Assembly: GCA_002424605.1 (NCBI GenBank)
Contig: DIKQ01000005.1
Coordinates: forward strand, 124,001 to 188,000
DNA from: Cloacimonetes bacterium UBA5614
GTDB taxonomy: Bacteria > Cloacimonadota > Cloacimonadia > Cloacimonadales > Cloacimonadaceae
DNA length: 64,000 nucleotides
Reading direction: 5' to 3'
In this document: positions 1-8,445 of the stretch, one piece after another
Numbering within the stretch: position 1 is the first letter of the stretch
How the letters are laid out: each line of letters starts with the position of its first letter
Program-made: the position numbers and the translations under genes
The notes under the pieces: generated by a model
The model's input: only the letters and a program-made list of their open reading frames with translations
What the model was told of the DNA's origin: nothing
Database searches by the model: none

Positions 1-339
1 GGTATATCTTTCAATTCCCGTCATGTGCTGCAGCCTCTGTAAATCTGCATTGTCCCCTTTCCTGATAACGATTATCGTCTTGTCATATACGGGTCTTAAT
101 GTATTACCCATTGATACAATATCGACATTCTTATCCTTCAGGAAGTCTGAAAATTCTTTTGCCAGACCCTCAAACCCGCACCCGTTAGTGAGGATAATCT
201 TCACTGCTGGAAGCTGTTGCTCTTCTGTTTCACTGCCATGCCCATTCTTGCCGCCGAAGTTATACCACAGGATTCCCGTTGCGCTGAGCAGCACGAGTAT
301 GGCAGTTGCGATTAATACAAACCTCGTAGAACGTGACAT
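1..339 (-). CDS. LytR_C-domain membrane-anchored protein (3' end outside window)
   Basis: The minus strand reads an open frame of 113 residues from an ATG at 339 that runs off the window edge. A purine-rich Shine-Dalgarno stretch (six G) sits seven bases before the ATG. Residues 5-28 form one hydrophobic N-terminal helix, so the protein is anchored in the inner membrane with its C-terminal part outside. The region after about residue 46 (VKIILTNGCGFEGLAKEFSD) matches the pattern of LytR C-terminal domains, which are found alone or fused to cell-envelope enzymes; the ligand is not established. It is the last visible gene of the der-to-HIT operon but is separated from HIT by 182 bp that hold a palindromic repeat. 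Confidence 0.7.
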   Translation of the reverse strand, partial: MSRSTRFVLIATAILVLLSATGILWYNFGGKNGHGSETEEQQLPAVKIILTNGCGFEGLAKEFSDFLKDKNVDIVSMGNTLRPVYDKTIIVIRKGDNADLQRLQHMTGIERYT

Positions 340-384
340 TTATTTGCCCCCCGTGAATCTGTCAAACCACATCGTCCAAATCCT

Positions 385-464
385 CTTCCCTGCTTGATTC
401 GGGAAGGTATCGTGAGCTTTGCTCCCGCATTGTTCTCCTATCGTTCCCGTATCGGGCAGGGAAG
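385..464. repeat. Palindromic intergenic repeat, family 1 copy A
   Basis: The segment is bounded by inverted arms CTTCCCTGC (385-393) and GCAGGGAAG (456-464) and contains a small GAGC-TTT-GCTC hairpin (414-424). The same core (GGTATCG, then an AGCTCCCGCATTGT-like block, then the TATC/GGC end) recurs at 12380-12465. It lies between the HIT gene and the LytR_C gene, so it may act in the mRNA as a stem-loop. Nothing coding was seen in 340-521. Confidence 0.6.
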
Positions 465-521
465 AAGAATGCAATGTATAATGTAACCTATTGAAAACAA
501 TAAACATCAACATGGTGAGAA

Positions 522-1022
522 CTAAGCCTTTGCCATACGTTTGTCAAAAGCAGACTTAAGTTTCTTATAAGCAGAATCAAATGATTCCGGTATAACTCTT
601 TTGCCGCCGACTGTGGTCATAAAGTTGCAGTCACCATTCCAGCGTGGAACCAGATGAACGTGGATATGCTCATCAACACCCGCTCCGCCGGCTTTGCCGA
701 TGTTGATGCCGATATTCATCCCCTCGCATTGATACGTCTCGCAAAGCACGGATTCCGTCAGTTGGACGGTGGTAAAAACATCATTAAGAGCAGCTTTGGG
801 CAAAGCTGAAAGATTCGCAACATGCCGATAAGGTACTACCATGAGATGACCGTTGTTATAGGGGTAGAGATTTATGATTACATAACAGTGTTTACTGCGG
901 TAAACAATCAGGTTCTTATTGTCATCACCGGTTTCCGTTTTACAACAGAAAATGCAGCCGTCGCATTTTCCTGATAGTATATAGTCAAGCCGCCAGGGTG
1001 AGTACAGGTATTTCCTGCTCAT
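522..1022 (-). CDS. HIT-family nucleotide hydrolase/transferase
   Basis: This 166-residue protein has the histidine triad HIHVH at residues 119-123, the active site of HIT proteins that hydrolyse nucleoside phosphoramidates or dinucleoside polyphosphates such as Ap4A. A C-x2-C-x2-C cluster at residues 20-26 (CDGCIFC), together with a following His near residue 45, resembles the structural zinc site of the Ap4A phosphorylase-like HIT branch. Its length is normal for a HIT protein of that branch. It starts six bases after the glmU-like stop and is probably translated from the same transcript. The exact substrate cannot be read from sequence. Confidence 0.88.
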   Translation of the reverse strand: MSRKYLYSPWRLDYILSGKCDGCIFCCKTETGDDNKNLIVYRSKHCYVIINLYPYNNGHLMVVPYRHVANLSALPKAALNDVFTTVQLTESVLCETYQCEGMNIGINIGKAGGAGVDEHIHVHLVPRWNGDCNFMTTVGGKRVIPESFDSAYKKLKSAFDKRMAKA

Positions 1023-1028
1023 GCCACT

Positions 1029-2060
1029 CTATTCCTGAAACATAGTTTCTTCAAGGATTCTCTCGCCCCAGGGAATGATTTCCCCTTCGTGGACATTGGC
1101 ATCAATAATCACGTTATACCCCTGTAAAATGGTCTCCCTGCCGATGTCCGCATTTTCCACATAACAGTTTGGACCGATGTGGCAACCCTTTTCCAGATAG
1201 CATTTGCCCTTGATGATGCTGAAAGGCTCTATCGTAACATCGGGCTCTATCTCCACATCCTCTCCTATATGAACGGTGTCGGGATTGTGAATCATCACGC
1301 CGCTGTTCAACCAGCGGGAATTGATTCCGGCCAGATAGACCTTTTCCAGCCCCGCCAGCTGTTCCTGTGAATTGATGCCGCTAACCTCGTCCAAGTCTTC
1401 CGTAATCATCGCCTCCACGACCTGCCCCTGACCAAACAGGACTGCAAGCGTATCCGTAAGGTAATACTCATTCTGAGCGTTGTTATTGCTGATTTTATGG
1501 ATGGCATCAAACAACGCTTCCGCCTTGAAACACCAGATGCCTGTGTTGAATTCCTGAATCCTGCGCTGTTCTTCCTTGGCATCCTTGTATTCCACGATTC
1601 CAATCACGCGGGAAGCGGAATCGCGCACAATCCTGCCGTAGCTGCCGGCATCATCCAGCAGACCAGTTAGTACTGTGCAGGCGGAACCTGTCTTTCTGTG
1701 ATGTTCCAACAGACGGGATAGGGTTTCTGCCTTGAGCAGCGGGACATCGCCCGCCAGAATCAGAATATCGCCGGAAAAACCCTTGAAATGCTTTTCGGCA
1801 ATCATGATGGCATGACCGGTGCCAAGCTGTTCTGCCTGGTCGGCAAAAACAAGGTCCGGCTTATCTTCCAGTAAGCTGATAACGCTATCCTTCTGATGCC
1901 CTACCACCACACAGATTTTTTCACAGTCAAGCAGCATGGCGGTTTCCACCACCCTGGTTATCAGAGGCTTATCTGCCAGTTCAAATACGACCTTGGCGCG
2001 ATCGGACTTCATTCGGGTGCCCTTTCCGGCAGCCAGAATAATTGCAGCTGTTGCTGACAT
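1029..2060 (-). CDS. glmU: GlmU-like nucleotidyltransferase with shortened left-handed beta-helix
   Basis: The N-terminal 230 residues are a nucleotidyltransferase domain with the signature LAAGKGTRMKS (9-19) and a GDVPLL metal-site motif, as in GlmU, which makes UDP-GlcNAc from GlcNAc-1-phosphate and UTP. Hexapeptide-repeat-like sequence follows from about residue 255 to 330. Bacterial bifunctional GlmU is about 450 residues; this protein is only 343, so most of the acetyltransferase helix and its catalytic part are missing. It probably carries out only the uridylyl transfer step, or acts on another sugar-1-phosphate. It overlaps folK by one base, which indicates translational coupling. Confidence 0.8.
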   Translation of the reverse strand: MSATAAIILAAGKGTRMKSDRAKVVFELADKPLITRVVETAMLLDCEKICVVVGHQKDSVISLLEDKPDLVFADQAEQLGTGHAIMIAEKHFKGFSGDILILAGDVPLLKAETLSRLLEHHRKTGSACTVLTGLLDDAGSYGRIVRDSASRVIGIVEYKDAKEEQRRIQEFNTGIWCFKAEALFDAIHKISNNNAQNEYYLTDTLAVLFGQGQVVEAMITEDLDEVSGINSQEQLAGLEKVYLAGINSRWLNSGVMIHNPDTVHIGEDVEIEPDVTIEPFSIIKGKCYLEKGCHIGPNCYVENADIGRETILQGYNVIIDANVHEGEIIPWGERILEETMFQE

Positions 2061-2530
2061 TAGATCTTGGTCTCCTTTTGCAGGTTTTTGTATATATTGC
2101 TGATAGTTTTTTTTAAAACCGGATGGACGTAGTCCGGAATCACCTCGTTGAGAAGGAGAAGCAGGTATTCCCTGTCTGCGGCACCGGGATGAGGGATGAT
2201 TAGCTCTTCACTATTGATAATCTCATCCCCGTAAAAAACGATGTCCATGTCAATGGTGCGCGGACCCCACTTAAAAGACGGCTTCCTGCCAAGCTCCAGT
2301 TCAGCATTCTTGAGGAATACCAGAAGCTCTGCCGGTGTGAGCAGAGTCTCAATCTCCAGCAACTGGTTGGCAAAATCAGGCTGTTTCATGTAGCCAAAAG
2401 GTTTGGTCATAACTGCTTTGCCATGCTGCAGAACCGTTATGTAGCATTTCTCCTGCAGATACTTCACAGCTTTTTCCAACTGCTGTTTAGGATTATCCTG
2501 GTTTGAGCCGAGACATATCCAGGCTTTCAT
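2060..2530 (-). CDS. folK: 2-amino-4-hydroxy-6-hydroxymethyldihydropteridine pyrophosphokinase
   Basis: FolK transfers pyrophosphate from ATP to hydroxymethyldihydropterin, a cytosolic step of folate synthesis. The 156-residue protein shows the family's N-terminal LGSNQ motif (residues 7-11) and the diagnostic GPRTIDMDIVFY block near residue 90, which supplies metal-binding aspartates, followed by a conserved IPHP. Length is typical. It lies directly after folB with a four-base overlap, so two consecutive steps of the pathway are encoded together. Confidence 0.95.
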   Translation of the reverse strand: MKAWICLGSNQDNPKQQLEKAVKYLQEKCYITVLQHGKAVMTKPFGYMKQPDFANQLLEIETLLTPAELLVFLKNAELELGRKPSFKWGPRTIDMDIVFYGDEIINSEELIIPHPGAADREYLLLLLNEVIPDYVHPVLKKTISNIYKNLQKETKI

Positions 2531-2886
2531 AAACGCGTTCTCTCCATAACTATTTCCACCGATTTCAGGCTACCCTGAATGGCAACTGACGGTTTCTGAA
2601 TAAAAACTTCTGCCTTGCATACCAGAGAAAATTCTGCCAAAACCCTATCAAGGATTGCATTGGCGACTGATTCCAGCAAGTGGAACTGGTCGCTTTCCAT
2701 TATCTCTTTCAGCAGGGCATAAACCTTTGTATAGTCAACTGTATCTTCCAACTTATGGATTTCACTGTCATGCTCAGCATAAGTCGTCAGTTGCAGGGAA
2801 ACGATGAAACGCTGTCCCAGACTGCGCTCTTCTGCAAAGACTCCATGGTATCCGTAAAAAACCATATCGTTAAGGCATATCTTCAT
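2527..2886 (-). CDS. folB: Dihydroneopterin aldolase
   Basis: FolB converts dihydroneopterin to hydroxymethyldihydropterin and glycolaldehyde, the step before FolK. The 119-residue protein has the usual start of the family (DMVFYGYHGVFAEER, residues 7-21), with the catalytic Glu in 'FAEER', and the late segment VEVFIQKPSVA-like with the conserved Lys-Pro. The size fits the octameric FolB fold. It overlaps rseC by 17 bases upstream and folK by four bases downstream. Confidence 0.95.
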   Translation of the reverse strand: MKICLNDMVFYGYHGVFAEERSLGQRFIVSLQLTTYAEHDSEIHKLEDTVDYTKVYALLKEIMESDQFHLLESVANAILDRVLAEFSLVCKAEVFIQKPSVAIQGSLKSVEIVMERTRL

Positions 2887-3292
2887 GCTTGCCTCCCAAT
2901 TGGAAATTGATGTGTTTACCTATGCATTTGTCCAGAAGTTTTATCACTGCAAATGCAAGCAATAGCCCACCAAAGCCAAACATAATTGAACTTAGCTCGG
3001 TCATAAAGCTTCTGCCTATCAGAAAAAAACCAAAAAGCGCTAGCAGCGGGAAAACAAATACAATCACTGAAGACAGTATCCTGACTCCGGAAGATACAGA
3101 CACATTGACTTTGTCACCAACCTGATACTGCCCATCGGTATCAAAATACAATACAACGGGTTTGTTGTCGCTTCCGCACAACCCCTTCATAGAGCAGGAT
3201 TTACAGCCTCCGCCTTTGGGTATTTCAACTGTAATCCGATTACCGCTGACAGACGTTACAAGGCCAATGTCTTCAGTGGGGATTTCGCTCAT
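2870..3292 (-). CDS. rseC: RseC/MucC-family redox membrane protein
   Basis: The 140-residue protein has the RseC/MucC layout: an N-terminal cytosolic domain with a Cys cluster (CKSCSMKGLCG, about residues 30-40) and two transmembrane helices (about 72-90 and 97-118). In other bacteria RseC proteins take part in reducing the SoxR iron-sulfur cluster or modulate the envelope sigma factor; in anaerobes they often accompany Rnf complexes. No rnf or rpoE gene is in view, so the role here is open. It overlaps rfaE2 by four bases. Confidence 0.82.
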   Translation of the reverse strand: MSEIPTEDIGLVTSVSGNRITVEIPKGGGCKSCSMKGLCGSDNKPVVLYFDTDGQYQVGDKVNVSVSSGVRILSSVIVFVFPLLALFGFFLIGRSFMTELSSIMFGFGGLLLAFAVIKLLDKCIGKHINFQLGGKHEDMP

Positions 3293-3756
3293 TTGCTTTT
3301 ATCCATTGCTTTTAAAATGTTTGTCGTGGAAAGCCCTTCCCAAAAAGGCAAACTGATAACCTCGCCACCCTTTGCCTTTACAATGTCTGCACCAACTATA
3401 CTGTCTTCGCTCCAGTCTCCACCCTTCACCAAAACATCAGGCTGGATGGCTTTAATCAACTCATAGGGTGTTTCTTCATCGAATACAATCACATAGTCAA
3501 CTGCAGCCAGAGCAGCTAAGACGATAGAGCGATTTTGCTGACTGTTCACAGGCCTGCTTTCACCCTTTAATCTTTTTACTGAGGCATCGCTGTTCAGTCC
3601 CACAATCAAGATATCGCCTAAAGCTTTGGCTTGCTCCAGATACAGCACATGCCCGGCATGCAGAATATCAAAGCAACCGTTGGTAAAAACGAGCTTGCCT
3701 TCCACTTGTCTGATAGCAGGTATGTGGCTCCAATCAGTTATTTTGCTTGTGCTCAC
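3289..3756 (-). CDS. rfaE2: D-glycero-beta-D-manno-heptose 1-phosphate adenylyltransferase
   Basis: This is the separate adenylyltransferase half of HldE. It joins heptose-1-phosphate and ATP to ADP-heptose, the donor for the lipopolysaccharide inner core or surface heptose. The nucleotidyltransferase signature NGCFDILHAGH occupies residues 26-36 with the HxGH pair His33/His36. The 155-residue length is usual for stand-alone RfaE2. The start is a GTG at 3756, which overlaps the kinase gene rfaE1 by 23 bases; a later start is possible, but the motif needs most of this N-terminus. Confidence 0.92.
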   Translation of the reverse strand: MSTSKITDWSHIPAIRQVEGKLVFTNGCFDILHAGHVLYLEQAKALGDILIVGLNSDASVKRLKGESRPVNSQQNRSIVLAALAAVDYVIVFDEETPYELIKAIQPDVLVKGGDWSEDSIVGADIVKAKGGEVISLPFWEGLSTTNILKAMDKSK

Positions 3757-4720
3757 TGTATGATTGCCTTATCTCATCTATAGTTGCCACTGCTGTTCCT
3801 ATTTTTCCGCACACGACTCCTGCCGCATGGTTGGCTATAATGGCTGCCATGCGAATATCACATCCTTCGCATAATGCCAGGGTAAGAGCGCTGATAACAG
3901 TATCTCCGGCACCTGATACATCAAATACTTCCCGGGCAAAAGTGGGAATCTGATGCACTTTGCTGACATCTGTATAGATATAAAGCCCTTTCTCGCCTCT
4001 GGTCACGACCAGGTTATTGCACTTAATCCTGTCTTTCAGCAGCTTTGCCTGTTTATCAAACTCTGCCTCGCTTTCAAAGATCAAACCGAGGTTTTTCTGC
4101 ATTTCTCCGTAATTTGGCTTGAAGACATCCACTTTTTTGTAGTTGAAAAAATTCTTTTGCTTGGGGTCAACAGCTATCATCTTACCAAGTTTATTGGCAG
4201 TTTTAACCGTTTCGGATATAATCAACTCCGTCAACAGACCTTTATTGTAATCCTCTATGATGACAGCGTCAACCATTGGTAAAGTTTTGTTTATAGCTTT
4301 TATAACTGCTGTTTCAAGAGTCTTGGAAATGTCTTCTCGGTTCTCATGGTCAATTCTCACTATCTGCTGATTGACAGCGCCGATGCGTGTCTTCAGCGTT
4401 GTGGGTCTTTTTTTATCAGTTATAATGGCAGAAGCATCAATCGCCTGTCTGGTCAGCAACTCTTTCAACTGCCTGCCGGCATCATCATTGCCTATTACAC
4501 CGCATATGTAAACCTTTGCTCCCAAAGCTTTCAGATTCAGGGCCACATTAGCTGCTCCACCCAGGCGGTATTCCTCTTTCTGCATATCCAGCACGGGAAC
4601 AGGGGCTTCGGGAGAAATCCTGTCCACCTTTCCCCATATATAATGGTCCAGCATTACGTCTCCCAGAACAAGTATTCTACGGGAGACAAAGCCTTGCAGG
4701 ATTTTATTTAAATCTTTCAT
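3734..4720 (-). CDS. rfaE1: D-glycero-beta-D-manno-heptose-7-phosphate 1-kinase
   Basis: A PfkB/ribokinase-family kinase of 328 residues, matching the N-terminal half of HldE. It phosphorylates heptose-7-phosphate to the 1,7-bisphosphate. Diagnostic segments are the N-terminal GGAANVALNLKALGA sugar-binding stretch near residue 53 and the C-terminal DVSGAGDTVISAL anion hole with the catalytic Asp near residue 270. It sits next to rfaE2; gmhA for the preceding step is far away at 52315, and no gmhB was seen in this window. It overlaps purF by four bases. Confidence 0.93.
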   Translation of the reverse strand: MKDLNKILQGFVSRRILVLGDVMLDHYIWGKVDRISPEAPVPVLDMQKEEYRLGGAANVALNLKALGAKVYICGVIGNDDAGRQLKELLTRQAIDASAIITDKKRPTTLKTRIGAVNQQIVRIDHENREDISKTLETAVIKAINKTLPMVDAVIIEDYNKGLLTELIISETVKTANKLGKMIAVDPKQKNFFNYKKVDVFKPNYGEMQKNLGLIFESEAEFDKQAKLLKDRIKCNNLVVTRGEKGLYIYTDVSKVHQIPTFAREVFDVSGAGDTVISALTLALCEGCDIRMAAIIANHAAGVVCGKIGTAVATIDEIRQSYSEHKQNN

Positions 4721-6093
4721 ATCTTCTCTATGCTGATAGGATAATCACCGTTAAAGCAGGCATAGCAATAATCACTGGGAGCGGTAACACAGTTGCGCAA
4801 AGCTTCTATCGGCAAGTGTTTAAGGGTATCGGCACCGCTCTTGATCCTGATTTCTTCCAGAGAAATCTGATTGGCAACCAGTTCTTCGCGGGTTGGCGTA
4901 TCTATTCCGTAATAGCAGGAAAACTTCACTTGCGGAGAACCAATCCGGAGATGAACCTCCGAAGCACCCGCCAGCTTAATCAGCTCAACTATTTTTCGGA
5001 TGGTGGTCCCTCTGACAATGGAGTCATCAATCAGTACTATCTTTTTACCCTGAAAAAAGTTTGGTAACACGTTGAATTTTTGCCTAACGCTCTCATCCCT
5101 GATTGTCTGCTCTGGTTTAATAAAAGTCCTGCCCACATAGTGGTTACGGATAAGTCCCAGGGAAAGCGGGATGTTTTTACGCCTTGCATAACCAATCCCC
5201 ATGAAATTGGAAGAATCCGGAACAGGAACCACATAGTCAACGTCCAACCCTTCATCCATTTCTGCCAGGCATGCCCCAATTTTTTCACGGACTTCAAAGA
5301 CATTCTCACCAAAGTGATGGCTGTCCGGACGCGAGAAGTAGATATGCTCAAAGATACAGTGGCATTGGTTTTCATTAACCCTGTAGTTCTTAATGCCATT
5401 CTCAAAAACCTTGATTCCGTCCTTGCTAACGCAGATGATTCCTGCAGATGGCACTTCTTTGCGTTCCGTTACAAACAGCGTGTCCAGCGCGCAGCTTTCC
5501 GAAGCCACTACTATGGCGCCATTGCTGGCTTTACCCCAGACCATCGGACGGATTGAATAGGGGTCGCGGAACATATACATTTCATCCCTTGTTATCAGCA
5601 CTGTGGAGAATGCGCCACGGAATCTCTTCATAAGTTCCTTGATAGCTTTCTGGATATCGTAACCTTCTTTGTCCACTTTGTAGGCGATGAATTTGACCAG
5701 AAGCTCTCCGTCGTTGTCGCTGTTAAAATAGACCTGCTTTTCTTCAAGGTAGTTCCTGATTTCCTGATAGTTGACGATATCACCATTGCTGGCAAGCGCA
5801 AGGCATGGACCGGAAAGTGTTTCCACCAGATGTGGCTGGGAATTGAACTCCGTGGCACTGCCTTTTGTCGGGTAACGTACATGTCCGATGGAAAGGCTGC
5901 CAGGCATTTCCCGCAGTTTGTCGTCAGTGAAAACTTCCTTGACCAGTCCCATTTTTTTGCGCAGCCGAATGACTTTTCCATCTGATACAGCCATACCGCA
6001 GCTCTCCTGTCCCCTGTGCTGCTCTGCAAACATCCCCAAGGCTGCCATTCCGGCCGCATTAGGATTTCCGTAAATTCCGATGATTCCGCACAT
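4717..6093 (-). CDS. purF: Amidophosphoribosyltransferase
   Basis: PurF makes phosphoribosylamine from PRPP and glutamine, the first committed purine step. The protein begins Met-Cys-Gly-Ile, so Cys2 becomes the N-terminal glutaminase nucleophile after Met removal. The PRPP-binding loop is VLIDDSIVRGTT in the C-terminal half. Cysteines in ENQCHCIFEH, SCYYGIDT and CYACF match the positions of the four iron-sulfur ligands of the Bacillus subtilis type, so a 4Fe-4S cluster is likely. The 458-residue length is normal. It starts one base before the plsY stop region. Confidence 0.96.
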   Translation of the reverse strand: MCGIIGIYGNPNAAGMAALGMFAEQHRGQESCGMAVSDGKVIRLRKKMGLVKEVFTDDKLREMPGSLSIGHVRYPTKGSATEFNSQPHLVETLSGPCLALASNGDIVNYQEIRNYLEEKQVYFNSDNDGELLVKFIAYKVDKEGYDIQKAIKELMKRFRGAFSTVLITRDEMYMFRDPYSIRPMVWGKASNGAIVVASESCALDTLFVTERKEVPSAGIICVSKDGIKVFENGIKNYRVNENQCHCIFEHIYFSRPDSHHFGENVFEVREKIGACLAEMDEGLDVDYVVPVPDSSNFMGIGYARRKNIPLSLGLIRNHYVGRTFIKPEQTIRDESVRQKFNVLPNFFQGKKIVLIDDSIVRGTTIRKIVELIKLAGASEVHLRIGSPQVKFSCYYGIDTPTREELVANQISLEEIRIKSGADTLKHLPIEALRNCVTAPSDYCYACFNGDYPISIEKI

Positions 6094-6777
6094 TTAAAAT
6101 TCCTGTTTTCGTGGTCTAAAACTAACTTTATTTTCTTTGCCTTCCATCAGCCTTTGCAGATTCGCTTTATGCCTTGCGACAATCAATCCGACCATAAGAC
6201 CGACCAGTAAAAACCTGGGTAAATTGTTAAACTTGAATATAACCTGGGTAACCAGTTCTATCACAAAAAACGAAAATGCAGCCAGGATTGAACCCAGTGA
6301 AACATATTTCGTCATGTAGACTACACAACCGAATAAAACCAAGCAGAAAATAAATGGGAACGGTGTCAGGGTCAGGAAGACTCCGGCTGCAGTTGCAACG
6401 CCCTTTCCACCCTTGAAACGCAGGAAAATAGTGAATACATGACCCAGTATAACGCTCACACCTGATAAAGCAATAATCCAGTTCAGGGTATTAATTGACG
6501 TCACATAGTTTAGCATGGACTTTGCAAGCATGATGGCTGCCACACCTTTGAGCATATCAACCACCAGAACAGCAATACCGGCTTTGGCACCAAAGATTCT
6601 CAGGGCATTGGTTGCACCGATATTACCGCTCCCGCTTTTGCGAATGTCGGTCTGGAAAAAAACCTTTCCAACCAGATAACTGGTCGGAATACTGCCCAAA
6701 AAATAAGCAACCACGACTACCCAATAAGGGAAAGAACGGCTAAGTCCTGCAAACAATTCACTAAACATTTCATTCAT
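6094..6777 (-). CDS. plsY: Acyl-phosphate:glycerol-3-phosphate acyltransferase
   Basis: PlsY uses acyl-phosphate to acylate glycerol-3-phosphate in the inner membrane, the first step of phospholipid synthesis. The 227-residue protein has several hydrophobic helices and the two best-known cytosolic motifs: GSGNIGATNALR (about residues 47-58) and the phosphate-binding loop FKGGKGVATAAG (about residues 119-130). It lies between der and purF, 52 bp after der, and is read in the same direction. Confidence 0.95.
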   Translation of the reverse strand: MNEMFSELFAGLSRSFPYWVVVVAYFLGSIPTSYLVGKVFFQTDIRKSGSGNIGATNALRIFGAKAGIAVLVVDMLKGVAAIMLAKSMLNYVTSINTLNWIIALSGVSVILGHVFTIFLRFKGGKGVATAAGVFLTLTPFPFIFCLVLFGCVVYMTKYVSLGSILAAFSFFVIELVTQVIFKFNNLPRFLLVGLMVGLIVARHKANLQRLMEGKENKVSFRPRKQEF

Positions 6778-6829
6778 CCTATGACGATATTTTTGTTTAT
6801 GACAATTAAAACTTCATGGAACACGGATA

Positions 6830-8173
6830 TTAGACCGATATGTCCTTATCGTCCTTGCTCCTGCCTTTGAATATCAGACGCAAGGTAGCTCCCGTAAAGG
6901 AAAACATCTCTCTCAACTGATTGTGGATGTATTTCCGGTAGTTCTCAGTAATAAGTGACGGCTGGTTACAGAAGAAAACAAAGGTCGGAGGATTTACTGC
7001 TGCCTGAGTGATATAATAAATCCTGACGTGCTTTCCCGATGGGTGGGTGGGTGGTCTGTGCCCTATCACTGATTCCATGAACTTGTTCAAGTCGCTGGTT
7101 CCAATGCGCTTATTACTTTCTTCAACCACCAATTCTACCGTTTCCATCAGCTTTGCCACTCTCTGCCCTGTTTTTGCTGACACAAACAGCACAGGAGCGT
7201 ATTGCAGGAAAGGCATTTCCTCATGCAGCATCGTTATGAATTTTCCTGTGGAGGAGTTATCTTTTTTGGGCAAATCCCATTTATTAAAAACAATGATGAC
7301 CTCTTTCATCTTGCGCTTGGCATACGCTGCGATTTTAAGGTCCTGCTCAGCAACGTTCTCATCTGCTGCTAATACTATAACGGCGATGTCAGCCCTGTCA
7401 ATAGCATCGATAGTGCGCATTGTGCTAAAATATTCCACCCCATAGTTCACGCGGGTCTTTTTTCTGAGTCCGGCTGTGTCTACCAGGATGTAATCCCTGC
7501 CTTCATACCGAAACTGTGTATCTATTGTATCCCTGGTTGTGCCCGGAATATCGGTTACTATCAGTTTTTCCTTGCCAATCAGGCGGTTGATAATTGACGA
7601 TTTGCCGACATTAGGACGTCCAACGATTGCCAGCCTCGTAATGTGAGAAGTGTCTTCCTCCACGTCGTCTGCAGTTTCAGGAATCAGGCTGATGATTTCA
7701 TCCAAAAACTTACCGGTATTGCGTCCGGCATTTGCAGCTATGGGAAAAGCATCCCCAAAACCCAACTGCAGAAAATCGTAGACCTCCAACTCGTCTTTTT
7801 CGTTATCAGCCTTGTTGGCGACCAGCATCACCTTGTCCCTATGCGGGTAAAGAATCCTGGCAATCTGCATGTCTATGTCTGTCGTTCCTGTTTTGCAATC
7901 GACTAAAAATAGAATCAGGTCGCTTTCCTCGATAGCCAGGATGGCCTGATGCTTAATCATTTTGTCCATGCTTTCTTTGGAATCAAAGACAATTCCGCCG
8001 GTGTCAACAATTTTAAAAACCTTGCCGTTCCAGTCCACATCTTCATACTTTCTGTCCCTGGTTACACCCGGCTCAAAATCAACAATAGCACTGCGTTTTT
8101 TGCACAGACGGTTAAACAGGGTGGATTTCCCCACATTTGGACGACCGACGATTGATACGATGTATTTTCTCAT
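6830..8173 (-). CDS. der: Ribosome assembly GTPase Der (EngA)
   Basis: Der is an essential GTPase in 50S subunit maturation with two tandem G domains. Both P-loops are visible: GRPNVGKSTLF at residues 9-19 and GRPNVGKSSII near residue 185, each followed by a DTxG switch (DTGGI, DTAGL) and an NKxD (NKAD, NKWD). The C-terminal KH-like domain ends at residue 447. It is the first gene of the long minus-strand operon; GAGG lies three bases before its ATG. Confidence 0.97.
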   Translation of the reverse strand: MRKYIVSIVGRPNVGKSTLFNRLCKKRSAIVDFEPGVTRDRKYEDVDWNGKVFKIVDTGGIVFDSKESMDKMIKHQAILAIEESDLILFLVDCKTGTTDIDMQIARILYPHRDKVMLVANKADNEKDELEVYDFLQLGFGDAFPIAANAGRNTGKFLDEIISLIPETADDVEEDTSHITRLAIVGRPNVGKSSIINRLIGKEKLIVTDIPGTTRDTIDTQFRYEGRDYILVDTAGLRKKTRVNYGVEYFSTMRTIDAIDRADIAVIVLAADENVAEQDLKIAAYAKRKMKEVIIVFNKWDLPKKDNSSTGKFITMLHEEMPFLQYAPVLFVSAKTGQRVAKLMETVELVVEESNKRIGTSDLNKFMESVIGHRPPTHPSGKHVRIYYITQAAVNPPTFVFFCNQPSLITENYRKYIHNQLREMFSFTGATLRLIFKGRSKDDKDISV

Positions 8174-8226
8174 AACCTCTTCATTTAAAAAAGGAATATC
8201 CTCTTTTGATGCTATTTTTCCTCATA

Positions 8227-8241
8227 TGTCAATTTTGTCAA
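8227..8241 (-). promoter_or_regulatory. Tandem TTGACA boxes upstream of der
   Basis: On the minus strand, two TTGACA hexamers lie nine bases apart (8236-8241 and 8227-8232), about 55-65 bases before the der ATG. The same hexamer recurs upstream of most transcription units in this window, so these are likely -35 elements of the der operon promoter. A clear TATAAT-like -10 is not visible. The remainder of 8174-8445 shows no gene. Confidence 0.45.
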
Positions 8242-8393
8242 TTTCTACCTGTAAACTCTTCTTTTGCAGTCTCCTTGCCAAAATGCATGTTGAGGTTAAC
8301 AATGAGCAAAATCATCTTTGTACCAGTTTGTTTCATTTATTCTGTAATGATGATTGCCCAAGGAAAGCAGTATCAGGCATCCGGCGTTTTCCC

Positions 8394-8399
8394 TTGACA
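8394..8399 (+). promoter_or_regulatory. Candidate -35 box for the glycosyltransferase operon
   Basis: TTGACA occurs 47 bases before the ATG of the small leader ORF and 141 bases before the glycosyltransferase ATG. It faces away from the der operon, making 8174-8445 a divergent promoter region. No convincing -10 hexamer is seen at 16-18 bp. Confidence 0.35.
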
Positions 8400-8445
8400 G
8401 CTTATCTAAATAATGAGAATTGATTTTTATCAGAGGAGAGAGTTA

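Noticed and set aside
23..397. A 124-codon plus-strand ORF at the left edge
   Set aside because: It is antisense to the LytR_C-type gene, which has a ribosome site, a membrane helix and domain similarity.
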